The position numbers and the translations under genes are program-made. Shown here in pieces: positions 38,189 to 47,700 of a stretch of DNA of 64,000 nucleotides. Every line of letters starts with the position of its first letter. Position 1 is the first letter of the stretch. This stretch comes from Symsagittifera roscoffensis (Eukaryota; Xenacoelomorpha; Acoela; Convolutidae), in contig NC_087067.1 in the NCBI RefSeq assembly GCF_963678635.1, positions 23,565,547 through 23,629,546 on the forward strand. Direction: 5' to 3'. The notes below the pieces were generated by a model that was given only the letters and a program-made list of their open reading frames with translations, searched no databases and was not told the origin of the DNA.

Positions 38189-39982
38189 TTAGTCGTCGGG
38201 GAAAAAACCGTAGGGGAAGATGTCGTGAATTAGTTCTGAAGTTGTGAGTAGTTTAGCTAATATGCGGATGATATTTTTAGTTTGAAGTAGTGGCCAAAGC
38301 AATTGAAGTGCCTTAATAGTGGTTAGTTCTTCAGTGCCTACTGCAAACTCATAAGGTGTGTTTTGGATTAAGTTATATAACTTGTGGTTAAATTTAGTGT
38401 TGTGGATGAATTCTAAAATGGGGATTTCTATAGGCTGTACAAACTCGTGCGGGATAAGGAAGGGTCGGGATTCTTCTGCGTTGAAGGTCTTGGTGATGGG
38501 GCAGAAAATATACATTTGGGTTATGGGGTCATAATTACGAAGAATACCATGAAGGTTAGTGTCTTTAATACAATATGTGAAATTTAGGAAATATGGTGAA
38601 GTGTATTTTGAATTGATGAATTGGAAACGATGGTGTGGTTGTCTAGAGGGTGTGTGGAGGTCAAAGTGATTTTGGATGAAACGATAGTAACTGTATGTAT
38701 GTGTTTGTTTAGTTCGCAACATAATATCGTGTGAGCAGTGTAAATCTCTTTCGTGTGGTGCAAGGAAATGAAAGGTTAGTGAGAAGATTTGGAAGCGTTC
38801 TTTAAAACTTTCGTATGCTTGTGTGCTTGTTAGTGCTTCTGAAATAATGTGATCAAACTTTCGGTCAAAGATGTTTAGTGTAAATACATATGGTGTCTTG
38901 ATGAAAAATTTCTCGGTGATTTGTGGGTTAGCGAAGCGATCGTCGTCTAAGAATTGATCTTGGTTAGCTCTGATGATGTTGTGATCGTAGTATTCTAGTG
39001 TATATTCATTAGCTCTAGGTGCAGTGTGTATTTTTAGTGATTTTTTATATCCTACGTAAGTAAATTGTCTAGCGGTGAGTGGTGTAGTTAGTCGATATAG
39101 CATGTCTTTGTTTCGGTCTATATCGATGGATGTGTTGGTTAAAGGTAAGCAAAGAGGGTTAGTGAAATGATAGTATGAGGTCCAAGAGAGAGTGGGCATT
39201 AAAACGTATTCGTCTACAAAGTTGCGTGTTTCGTTAGCGTCATGAGGGGTGTTTAAGGTGTATTGTGGAAATGAGGGTAAAGTGATAGCTAAAAATTCTC
39301 TAGTGTTAGTATGCTGGGGGTGGTTGATGTATTCACGGGCTGTTCCTGGTTTTGCTGGGAAAGGATGGTTGGGGAACTTTCTTTTAAAAGTGCGGTAAGC
39401 TCTATTAGTGTTGAGTGAGGATTCAGTTGATGTGGATGATGGTGCTAATGATTCAGTATAATTTGAAGAGGGTGTAGGGGGATTGGATGAATTTGTAGTG
39501 GAGGAGATTTGGTTTATGGTCGGGGTGTTAAGGTGGTAGGGTTGTTGTTGGAGGGTAATAAAATTGTCTAGCTCTGGGGAGATTCGGGGGGTATCTGGAG
39601 ATGATTGGTCAGAGTGGTATGAGGAGTAGGTTGGGGTAACTTGGGAAGCATAAGAGGGTGTAGGAGTGATGGGGTCAGGGTTATTTGACAATATGGGTTG
39701 AAAGGGAGGTTGAGAAAAATGAGAAGGGTTATGGAAATTATTGGATGGAGATGGTTCTGAGTCGGCAAATTCATCGGGGGTTTCAATATTCGGGTTATTT
39801 AGCTGTGAAATGGAGTATAAAACTGAAATTTGTGAGTTAGTGTCGGAATTCATGCCTGATGTTACATTGCTAGATGGAAAATCGGGTGGCGGAAAAGCAA
39901 AAAGTGGTATTATTGGGATTGAAGAGGTAAGGTTGGTTGGATGGGAATTTGATCGATGGAGTGATCCAAGTTGGCGGCTCAT
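38189..39982 (-). CDS. Unknown 597-aa protein downstream of env
   Basis: It begins at an ATG overlapping the env stop (ATGA, 39982-39979), so it is probably made by reinitiation after env or from its own spliced RNA. Residues 1 to about 205 are Ser/Pro/Asn/Thr-rich and probably disordered (SPDTPRISPELD, STTNSSNPPTPSS). From about 205 to the end it looks folded, rich in aromatics and His (YYHFTNPLC; FDRKFDHIISEAL; FHFLAPHERDLHCSHD), and it ends FPYGFFPDD. There is no signal peptide, membrane helix or known enzyme motif. Its layout (disordered N half, ordered C half) parallels the ATG-less frame upstream of env. A structural or assembly role is possible but not shown. Its TAA stop is followed at once by CAG|GTAAGTATG, a strong donor-like site. 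Confidence 0.75.
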   Translation of the reverse strand: MSRQLGSLHRSNSHPTNLTSSIPIIPLFAFPPPDFPSSNVTSGMNSDTNSQISVLYSISQLNNPNIETPDEFADSEPSPSNNFHNPSHFSQPPFQPILSNNPDPITPTPSYASQVTPTYSSYHSDQSSPDTPRISPELDNFITLQQQPYHLNTPTINQISSTTNSSNPPTPSSNYTESLAPSSTSTESSLNTNRAYRTFKRKFPNHPFPAKPGTAREYINHPQHTNTREFLAITLPSFPQYTLNTPHDANETRNFVDEYVLMPTLSWTSYYHFTNPLCLPLTNTSIDIDRNKDMLYRLTTPLTARQFTYVGYKKSLKIHTAPRANEYTLEYYDHNIIRANQDQFLDDDRFANPQITEKFFIKTPYVFTLNIFDRKFDHIISEALTSTQAYESFKERFQIFSLTFHFLAPHERDLHCSHDIMLRTKQTHTYSYYRFIQNHFDLHTPSRQPHHRFQFINSKYTSPYFLNFTYCIKDTNLHGILRNYDPITQMYIFCPITKTFNAEESRPFLIPHEFVQPIEIPILEFIHNTKFNHKLYNLIQNTPYEFAVGTEELTTIKALQLLWPLLQTKNIIRILAKLLTTSELIHDIFPYGFFPDD

Positions 39983-42597
39983 CGTGGGCTAAAAAAATTA
40001 TTATTTTGAGATTGAAAAGCGGTGGTATGGGGCTGTTCAATAATTTGTTCATAAGTATTATCATCTTGTGGTGGATGTGTCATTATATGTTGGACGGGAC
40101 TTTGTGATGTGGTGAGTCGAAAATTTGGATTATGTGTGATTGCTAAATTTCTAAAATTTCGCGGGGCTAGGGATAGTGGATGGTTATTTGGTAGGGGTGG
40201 TAATTGTGGTGCCGTTGGCTGTGTGTCTACATTGTTATGTTCTTCGTCGTATGTATTTTGTCGTGTTGTTATTTTTGTGTTATATTCTTTTATTTGTGCG
40301 TCTAAAAGAATTTTGTTTATAGATGTGGAAAAGATTCCAAAAAATCCTGCAAAGAGTATGCGTGCTACGCTTGCTTGTCTGTTTACTTGTGTGTGTATAG
40401 CACATGTATTGTAGATTCCTTTTAAGAGTGAGAAAAGAAATCCAATAAAGTTAAACATTGCGTATAAAATAGTCAATTTTTCTAAGATGTAGTAGGGCCA
40501 TCCTAGAAAATCTAGGATCTCATTTTTGAGTGTAAGAAAGCTAAAAATGTTAATTGGTGATATATCTTGGGGACGGTATTTTTCGCCGTTTAGATATATA
40601 TAATCTTTAATGTCTTTAAAATATCCGCTATAGTCTTGTGTGTAGATATCGGCAAATCCTGCGGTTTCTGCAAGTTTGCGTAAGTTTTGGTCAATTGATT
40701 GTCTTTGTATAGTGTCCATTTGTGTTAGTAACTCTTGGAATTGTTGTGTTCTAATGTGATGTTGAATATCTGATTTTGAATAGATTCCTATTGATTGTAA
40801 GTCTATATTTGGGTTTCGAGCGATAGCGCGAATGCTTTCTGGTGAAAATTTTTTGAGTGATTGCATTAATGTGGGGTATGGAGTGAGAAGATAATATTTA
40901 TTTTCATCAGGGTTTAGTTGTACTACATTGTGGCTATTTTCTGATCCACATGGGACTGCGGTATCCCAGAAATAGGTTCTTCGTGAAAGTGTATCCACGA
41001 AATGTACTTTATTCTTATAAAAGATAGGGATTCTTTTATAACATCGTTTATCTTCAAAAACGTATAGTGGTGATACTTTTTTAGTACAAGTATAAAACCA
41101 TAAGATGTTTCCTTCATAGTCTAAAAAATTTGATCTATTTCCTGATAATAAATATCCTGCGTAGGGTATTTTTAATACTGCTAGTGCAAGTGATTGTAAT
41201 ATTTGTGTTCGTTCTAATTCGCATAGTTGATGTAGTGTTTCTAATTCGGAGAGTGACATTTCTTGAAAAATGCGGCTAATTGTATAGTCTAGTTTCATAT
41301 CCAAATGAATATCATAGTGGATATTACCAAAATATGTGGTATTCATTAGTGATAATTCTTGTAAGCGTGTGCTTCTGGTGTCATAAGGTTTTAGATGTCC
41401 ACCAGGTTGTCCGTTGCTTTTTTCAAAATTAACTGGTATATAGGATGTTCCTTCGTTTAGAGGATGACCTGTGGCATATGGGTCGATTTTTACTTTTCCA
41501 GTGGTCATGTCGAATCCTTTTTCATATTCAACTAAAATTTCAGAGTATTGTGTTCTGTGAAGTGGATTTCTGTATTTACATGCAAGTTCTGTTTCTTGAT
41601 ATATTTGAAAACGTGTCAATTTATTTTCTATGTTATCTATATTTCTAAAATCGGAACTTAGTTTTCGTGATGGATGGACTTGTTCGTAAGGAATTGATTG
41701 TATGAAATATTTTTCGTGAAATTTTATCATACGAGCGTGTATTTTTGCTACTTGAAATGTTGTACATGTGTCTTCGGGGAACCAAACAATTGTTGCTTGT
41801 GTTCTTGTTGTAGGGTCGCAATATCCTTGATCGTTTTTACAAGGTAGTCGGATTCCTTGATAGATCATTGTATTATCAGATAAATCTCGTGTGAGTTGTA
41901 TTTTTTCGAGTTGTATTTTCCAATCGAAAAACATTATTTCTTGGTATCCTTTATTTTTTGTGTCTGCTTTGCAGTTTGATGGGTTATTTATACCAATGTG
42001 TGGTATCCAGTGTTTATCATGTAGGTCATATGTTAATCGTCCGTGTGCGCCGTTATACGGGTATTTTTCGTCTAGTTTTATATGTCCTTGGTGTCTTTCA
42101 AGTTGTGATTGATGTACAGAGTCTGAAAAAACTTGAAAATTAACTAATTTTCTTTGGGAATTTTTATTTTGTGTGATGTTTAGTCTAAGTAATTCATTTT
42201 TACAATCGTCGGGATTGAGATGTAAAAGACGTTCTATATTACTTTGATAGAATGATTCATGGTCAAGTCGGTTTTTGTTTCCGTTCGAGACTTGTGAACA
42301 ATGTACTTTCTTTTCGGAAAATGTTGCTGTGAATTTATAACCTGTAACTGTTGTAGCTCGGGCTTTTGAGTAGAGTGTTGCTATTATATCTGTGGTTTCT
42401 ATAGCTTGTGGTTCTGTTTCACATTGTGATACTTGATTGATTGCATATTTATGTAGTGTTTTTTGTTCATTTTCTTCGCAATCGTAATGTGTTACTAATA
42501 AATCTTGTGGTCCTGTACGAGGGGAAGGGTTTATATTTTGATTTGAGGTTATTAGGAAAAGGGTTTGGAGAAAAATTAATAATTTTAGAATATACAT
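39979..42597 (-). CDS. env: Envelope glycoprotein, chuvirus (Jingchuvirales)-like (872 aa)
   Basis: Class I-topology membrane glycoprotein, expected to mediate binding and fusion. Residues 1-19 form a hydrophobic signal peptide. The ectodomain is large and Cys-containing with N-glycosylation sequons (for example NRS at 487-489). The core resembles the chuvirus glycoprotein family as I know it: CELERTQ at 459-465, AGYLLSGNRS at 480-489, SPLYV at 509-513 and CYKRIPI at 519-525, then a VDTLSRRTYF-type segment and a Pro-containing LTPYP motif. The membrane anchor is at about 704-725, with a second hydrophobic patch at 745-757 and a roughly 110-residue Pro/Gln-rich tail. It is intact. The start overlaps the preceding frame by 13 nt and the stop overlaps the next ATG (ATGA). 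Chuvirus-type env genes are known in BEL/Pao elements; the host here is a Ty3/gypsy pol. The family call is from motif memory, not a search. Confidence 0.8.
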   Translation of the reverse strand: MYILKLLIFLQTLFLITSNQNINPSPRTGPQDLLVTHYDCEENEQKTLHKYAINQVSQCETEPQAIETTDIIATLYSKARATTVTGYKFTATFSEKKVHCSQVSNGNKNRLDHESFYQSNIERLLHLNPDDCKNELLRLNITQNKNSQRKLVNFQVFSDSVHQSQLERHQGHIKLDEKYPYNGAHGRLTYDLHDKHWIPHIGINNPSNCKADTKNKGYQEIMFFDWKIQLEKIQLTRDLSDNTMIYQGIRLPCKNDQGYCDPTTRTQATIVWFPEDTCTTFQVAKIHARMIKFHEKYFIQSIPYEQVHPSRKLSSDFRNIDNIENKLTRFQIYQETELACKYRNPLHRTQYSEILVEYEKGFDMTTGKVKIDPYATGHPLNEGTSYIPVNFEKSNGQPGGHLKPYDTRSTRLQELSLMNTTYFGNIHYDIHLDMKLDYTISRIFQEMSLSELETLHQLCELERTQILQSLALAVLKIPYAGYLLSGNRSNFLDYEGNILWFYTCTKKVSPLYVFEDKRCYKRIPIFYKNKVHFVDTLSRRTYFWDTAVPCGSENSHNVVQLNPDENKYYLLTPYPTLMQSLKKFSPESIRAIARNPNIDLQSIGIYSKSDIQHHIRTQQFQELLTQMDTIQRQSIDQNLRKLAETAGFADIYTQDYSGYFKDIKDYIYLNGEKYRPQDISPINIFSFLTLKNEILDFLGWPYYILEKLTILYAMFNFIGFLFSLLKGIYNTCAIHTQVNRQASVARILFAGFFGIFSTSINKILLDAQIKEYNTKITTRQNTYDEEHNNVDTQPTAPQLPPLPNNHPLSLAPRNFRNLAITHNPNFRLTTSQSPVQHIMTHPPQDDNTYEQIIEQPHTTAFQSQNNNFFSPR

Positions 42598-43721
42598 GTG
42601 TATGATAATCCTGAGTATGGATTATAAAATGTAATGTAACCAATTGTGTTTTTGGTGTATCTGTCGTATTTATATATTACTTCGGTAGTTATAAACGGTG
42701 GTGGTAGTGATTGAGCTGTTATGTTAGGTGGATTTAATGGGTAGGGATGTTGGGTAATATTATTTAACTTAACTGTGATCTCAAATTTTAATTGTAAACT
42801 GTTTTGTTGGAGTATTTGAATATTGTGATCACGGATATCGTTGTGAATATCTTGGCGATATTGTAATCTATTAAGTGCCCAGTTATGAAGGCGGTTACTT
42901 TCTTGATGTTGTCCAAATAATGGTGGAGGTGCTGTGAATGTATTCCAATCTAATCTTAAAGGAATATTTACTGAAGATTGTTCTCGATATCTGGCGTCGA
43001 GATTATTTGGAAAATTTAAGTTAAAGGGTAGTGGTGAAAATTGACTTGTTGATGGTGTTGATGGTAGTGATAGTGTTTCTGGTAGTGATGAGGATGTTGT
43101 TGTATCCGTAGAAATATCTATGGGGTCATTGGCTAAATTTGGTTCACCTTGTGTAAATGAATGTGTAGTCCAATATGGTAGTCGTGATGTTAGGTTTGGG
43201 GGGTTAAAAGGGTTTTCTCGTATTTGTTCAGATGTTGGTGTTGAACCTAAGTAGTCTGAAGGTAGACTTGAAGTGCTTCGTTGTGAAAGAAGTGTAGGGG
43301 TTTCTGGTGTGATACCAGTGGTGTTTTCTGGAGTAGTTTGTGTTGGGGATTGAGGTATATCAAAATGAACTCGGGGAGTTTGAAAATTTCTATTTCGTCG
43401 AGGATGTATAATTTGTCTATTTATTTCTGCTGTGTTTTGGTTTTGACTAAGGTTTCGTATTCTACTTAGTTCTTGTGGTAGTGTTGGGTAAAGATTATAT
43501 GTTGGTTCACTTAGGGATGCTTGTCGTTGAACTGGTTCTAGTGGTTCAGATAAACGAGCGTGCCGTTCTTCAAAGGTGTATGGATTGTCTTGAAAAGAAA
43601 TTCGTGTAGATGTTTGAGGATTTTGAGTAGTTGAAGGTGGTGTTGGATTATCTTGGGATGATGTCGGTGAAGACTGATTTTGTGACTGTTGGGTAGCAAT
43701 TTTTGATGGATTTTTGAATTG
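42585..43721 (-). CDS. ATG-less open frame (378 codons), Ser/Thr/Pro/Gln-rich protein
   Basis: Reading the minus strand in this frame gives 378 sense codons after TAA at 43724-43722 and up to TAA at 42587-42585, with no Met codon at all. The N-terminal two thirds are disordered-looking (SPTSSQDNPTPPSTT, LPSTPSTSQ). The last third is more ordered (RLDWNTFTAPPPLFGQ; LQLKFEITVKL; VIYKYDRYTKNTIGYI). It overlaps the env start by 13 nt. Such a long frame cannot be chance in sequence this AT-rich, so it is probably expressed by splicing from an upstream exon or by non-AUG initiation. Direct frameshift from ORF B is blocked by stops at 43729-43722. Acceptor-like sites lie just inside, for example CTACCCAACAG. 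Confidence 0.6.
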   Translation of the reverse strand, partial: QFKNPSKIATQQSQNQSSPTSSQDNPTPPSTTQNPQTSTRISFQDNPYTFEERHARLSEPLEPVQRQASLSEPTYNLYPTLPQELSRIRNLSQNQNTAEINRQIIHPRRNRNFQTPRVHFDIPQSPTQTTPENTTGITPETPTLLSQRSTSSLPSDYLGSTPTSEQIRENPFNPPNLTSRLPYWTTHSFTQGEPNLANDPIDISTDTTTSSSLPETLSLPSTPSTSQFSPLPFNLNFPNNLDARYREQSSVNIPLRLDWNTFTAPPPLFGQHQESNRLHNWALNRLQYRQDIHNDIRDHNIQILQQNSLQLKFEITVKLNNITQHPYPLNPPNITAQSLPPPFITTEVIYKYDRYTKNTIGYITFYNPYSGLSYTCIF

Positions 43722-43726
43722 TTACT

Positions 43727-43915
43727 TTAGTGAGAAGATTTATGTTTATTATAATATTCTTCTAAAAAAAGAATTAGGAAAATTGTTGCTAGGGCAAATG
43801 TGATGATTGCTTTCTTTATACATTTACATATGGTCAAAATGAGGGATGATAAAAATGTTATAAAGATTACAAACAATAGAAAAATATCAGTTCTACTGAA
43901 AATTGTTCGTATCAT
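43727..43915 (-). CDS. Small hydrophobic protein B (62 aa, putative two-helix membrane protein)
   Basis: Two predicted membrane helices (about residues 11-30, IFLLFVIFITFLSSLILTI, and 36-52, AIITFALATIFLILFL) separated by a short Cys/Lys turn (CKCIKK), with a polar EEYYNKHKSSH tail. The ATG overlaps the preceding stop (ATGA). The stop at 43729-43727 falls 6 nt before the next open frame begins. The hairpin topology and paired layout with protein A suggest a two-component membrane cassette. No homology is recognised. Confidence 0.5.
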   Translation of the reverse strand: MIRTIFSRTDIFLLFVIFITFLSSLILTICKCIKKAIITFALATIFLILFLEEYYNKHKSSH

Positions 43916-44142
43916 TTAGACAAGTTGTTAAAATCGTACCTGTGGATATATTCAAGGGTTTTGGAAAGTTGGAGGTATAGTTCAATTATTGTGTAGAAAA
44001 TTAAGAAAATATTACAAAAAATTATTATGATTATTAGAAAAGATTCGATGATATCAAAAAGAAAGATTATAAAGACTTGAAGTATTGAAAAAAAATGTTT
44101 AAAATTGATAAATATTTGAGCGACTGTTTGAGAGAAAAGCAT
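43912..44142 (-). CDS. Small hydrophobic protein A (76 aa, putative membrane protein)
   Basis: Highly hydrophobic: a segment around FSILQVFIIFLFDI and a second one SFLIIIIIFCNIFLIFYTII predict one or two membrane helices, followed by a short polar tail. Its stop overlaps the next ATG as ATGA (43915-43912), the arrangement used for termination-reinitiation. It matches no family I know. Small hydrophobic proteins of this shape can be viroporin-like, but that is conjecture. It is intact inside an otherwise intact young element and coupled to the next frame, which argues against chance. Confidence 0.5.
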   Translation of the reverse strand: MLFSQTVAQIFINFKHFFSILQVFIIFLFDIIESFLIIIIIFCNIFLIFYTIIELYLQLSKTLEYIHRYDFNNLSK

Positions 44143-44742
44143 TTAAGAAATGATCTCTTTGTCGAATATTTTTTGCTGTTTGAGGCGATTTTCTAGTGTG
44201 GTCGAATTATTTATTAGTTTTTTGACAAGTGGGTTGAGTTTCGTAAAAAATTGTTGGGGGCAATTTTCATGGTGACTGGGAGGTCGTCTTTTTCTTTATT
44301 TTTGTTTGTCAAATGATCCGGGGTATGGTGAGATTTTTATACTTTAGGCTAATTAAAATCTTCATTTTGTGACTTTAGGCTAAGTTATCAAATTTGTTTT
44401 GGGGGTATTCGTGGTCTGAGTTGGGGAAATATTGTTGATCTTTGGGTTATTAGATAAGGGAGGGGTACGGTATTATGGTGATATTTATTTTAGCTGTCAA
44501 GTTGGAGTGGTTTGCTTATTTTTGACCTGGAGGTTGTAAAGTTATAGTTAGAGATGTGCCTGGAGTTCTAGATTATTCGTCTAATTGATCTTAGTTTGAG
44601 TTAGAGAAAGTGGCGGATTGGATGAATCCTATTGGTCTATTTTGAACTAGAATTATTGCGTACTTGTGAGCATGTTATTTTGAAAAATGGAAATGAAAAA
44701 TGTTACGGAGGTTTCAAGATTGTGAAGTATAAAATTTTAAAA
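44143..44742 (-). other. Spacer between gag-pol and accessory ORFs
   Basis: About 600 bp without a convincing frame on either strand. By position it is where a promoter or splice sites for downstream ORFs could lie. I see no repeat or strong motif. Confidence 0.5.
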
Positions 44743-47700
44743 TTACTTTTTAAATTCTACTTTCTTTAATATTTTAGATTGGGGGATGAACATTTTGTAG
44801 TTTTTACGTGGTTGATTTCGGAGTCTTGTTGTCTTTCTATGTTCTGATTTGTCTATTTCTTCTTGGGGTATTATTTGTTCTGTCATTTTTCTATTTTTTC
44901 TTTGTTTTGGAGATTCTTTATGGTTTTGTGTATTGTTTTTGGTAGCGATTGGTTTTGTGTTTTGATTTTCGGTGGGGTTATCATTTTGTTCTGTGTTTTT
45001 CAGATGTGGTTCGTTTTGAATAATTTTTAATCCTGTGAAAGAATATAATTGGGTTAATTCGCGGAGTGCGTATTCTTTTGGGTAATAAGGTAATAGGTTG
45101 TTTCGATGCTGAACGATTTCTTTTTTGTTTGAGTCGATAATTTTATATGTGACATCTGTGGGTTTTGCAATTATTTGATAGGGTCCTTTTCGGAGGGGTT
45201 GTAATTTTTTAGAAATTCCTTTTTGAGTATTAAAATTAGGTATTAAAACAAATGTTCCAATTTTTAAATCGGAAGCTGGTGTAAAACGTGAATTGATTTG
45301 TTCATTTATATTTTGTCTTTGTAATAATTTTTTTGTTATTTTTTGGTAAATTTCATTGTGTTTCTTATCTCTATTTAAAATCCATTCGGTGTGTGTACCG
45401 GAGGCTAATTTAAGGATTTGTGGGTGATGAAAATGATCTTCATCGTGCGTATGTAATGGTAGGTTATAACAAATTGAGTCTTTATTTGGTTGACAATAAC
45501 CTTGTGCGTTTTTATGGGAATTTGCTGTAAACATTATTGGTTTGCGTGGCTTTTGGTTGAAAACCATTTCGTATGGTGACATTCCTAAAGTTGTCGTGAT
45601 TTGTGAATTATATGCTAATGGAAATAATTTTACATCTGCTGACCATTCGGTATATTTGGTATCATTTCCGTTGATGATACATCTAAGATATTCTTGTAGT
45701 GAACGGTTCATACCTTCGACTAAGCCGTTTGTCCAAGGTGCATGAGATGTACGTGGTTTGTGTTTAATGTTGTATAAATGACATAGTGTTATTATTTCAT
45801 TATTTATGAATTCTGTACCATTGTCTGTGACTAAAATTTCTGGTAGTCCAAATTTTGCTATCCAGTGTTCATAGAGTGTTGTATATGCGTAATAAGCGTT
45901 ACAATGTGGTACTGGATTAAGTGCTACATAATGTGTAAATGCGTCAACAATTACCATAATGTAGGAGTTTCCTTCTGATGAGGGTGAAATTGGTCCTTTA
46001 GTATCAAATGAGATACGGTGATTAAAGTATAAACTTTGTCCTTTAAAATCTTGTTTTTGTGCTATTTGTTTTTGATTTGGGTAAGGTTTATTTAATTGAC
46101 ATACTATACAATCATTGCATAGTACTTTTATCCAAATTGGTGCATTTGGGAAGTAAAAATTTTGTATAAAATTTGAATATGTTTTTTCTGATCCAGAGTG
46201 TCCTTTAATATTTTGTGTATGTGAAATATTAAAAGCTATAAGAATCATACTTATAGGGAGACAGGGAACTGTAGATTCATTTAGGTTATACTCTAAAAGG
46301 TCTGTTTTTTCGTTAATTGTTGTGTTGTTAAATTTGCGAAAGTATCGGAGGAGTGTTTTATTTCCTAGAATGGTTGAATCTGCTTTGATAGGTTTAGTTT
46401 TATATTTATGCCATGATTTCAGTTGTCGAATTACTGGGTCAAGGTTTTGATATTGTTTCAGTGTTGAAATTGTAATTGTTTCTGTTGGGGGGAGAAAAAT
46501 GTTTTCGATTTCTAATTTAGATAAGGGTATTGTATCAAGTGGGTCGTGAAGGTCAAAAATTTGATTTATTGTGTATTTTGAATCATTTGTTTGTGGTCCT
46601 GATAAATTTATTTTATCAGTTAAATCTTCTTTTTCAATTAGTGGAAAATGGTCTTTTTTAGGTAGGTGTTGTTTTGTTCGTTTTTGTTGGGTGTTATTTT
46701 TTATCCATTGAGAATATGGAATTGGTTTAAAAGTTGATGTTCCAAGTAGGTCAACTTCATAATGATTATTTTGACAATCTAAATAAAGTGGGAAATGTTG
46801 TAAATTATTTATTTGTGATTGTTCAATATCAGTTTTTACTGCATATTTGCATTCTAATCGGGGTGATGTTTCGTTTTCTGCAAGGTAGAATTTTATATTT
46901 TTGGGTATTTCAACTGTGGTTTTTCGTGTAAGTAATTCAGGTGGTGTATTTCGACTTAAGGTGTCTGGTAATGCAAGATTTTTTCCTGCAGTCCAAACTA
47001 TATGTAAGTTTGGAAATTTCATTAGAATTAGTTGAAATCTGTAAACTCGGTGGTTTGGGTTAGATTTCTGTGTGAAGAGAAAAATGATTGGTTTGTGATC
47101 TGTGAATAAAACTGTGGGATGTTTTGATCCAAGTATCAGAAATTCATATTCTGTAAGTGTATAGATTATGGCTGTACATTCTCTCATTAGAGTTGAGAGT
47201 CGTAGCTCTGCTTGAGTGAATAATCGAGAATTTGCTGATATGAGGTTCATTTTATTTGTACCATTATGTGATTGTAATAATGCTGCGCCGATGCCAAAGT
47301 TCGAAGCATCGCACATTGCATAAAATGGTTGATCAGGGTCTGGAATTGTGTTTGAAATTTGTTCAGTTAAAAGTTTCTTTATTTCTTCGAATCGTGTTTG
47401 ATGTTCTGTATTCCATTCAAAGTTGTTTTGTTGTCTAAGGATGTTATAAAATGGTCGTAGGTATAATTGCATTTTATAAACATATTTACTTAAAAAGTTT
47501 AACATTCCAAGGAACTCTTGGATTTTCTTTTTATTTGTTGGTGGTTGAAGTTTTTGAATAGCGTCAATGCGTGATTTCAGTGGAGTGATTGTTTTTCTTT
47601 CTATATTATGTCCTAAGAATTTAACTCTAGTCAAAAAGAAGTGTGATTTATCGGGGGCGGCCTTCAGATTTTCGTTCTGAAGTATTTGGTGATATGTTTC

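Noticed and set aside
39741-39992. 83-aa plus-strand frame opposite the 597-aa ORF
   Set aside because: Antisense shadow of a Ser/Pro-rich coding region; no independent signal.
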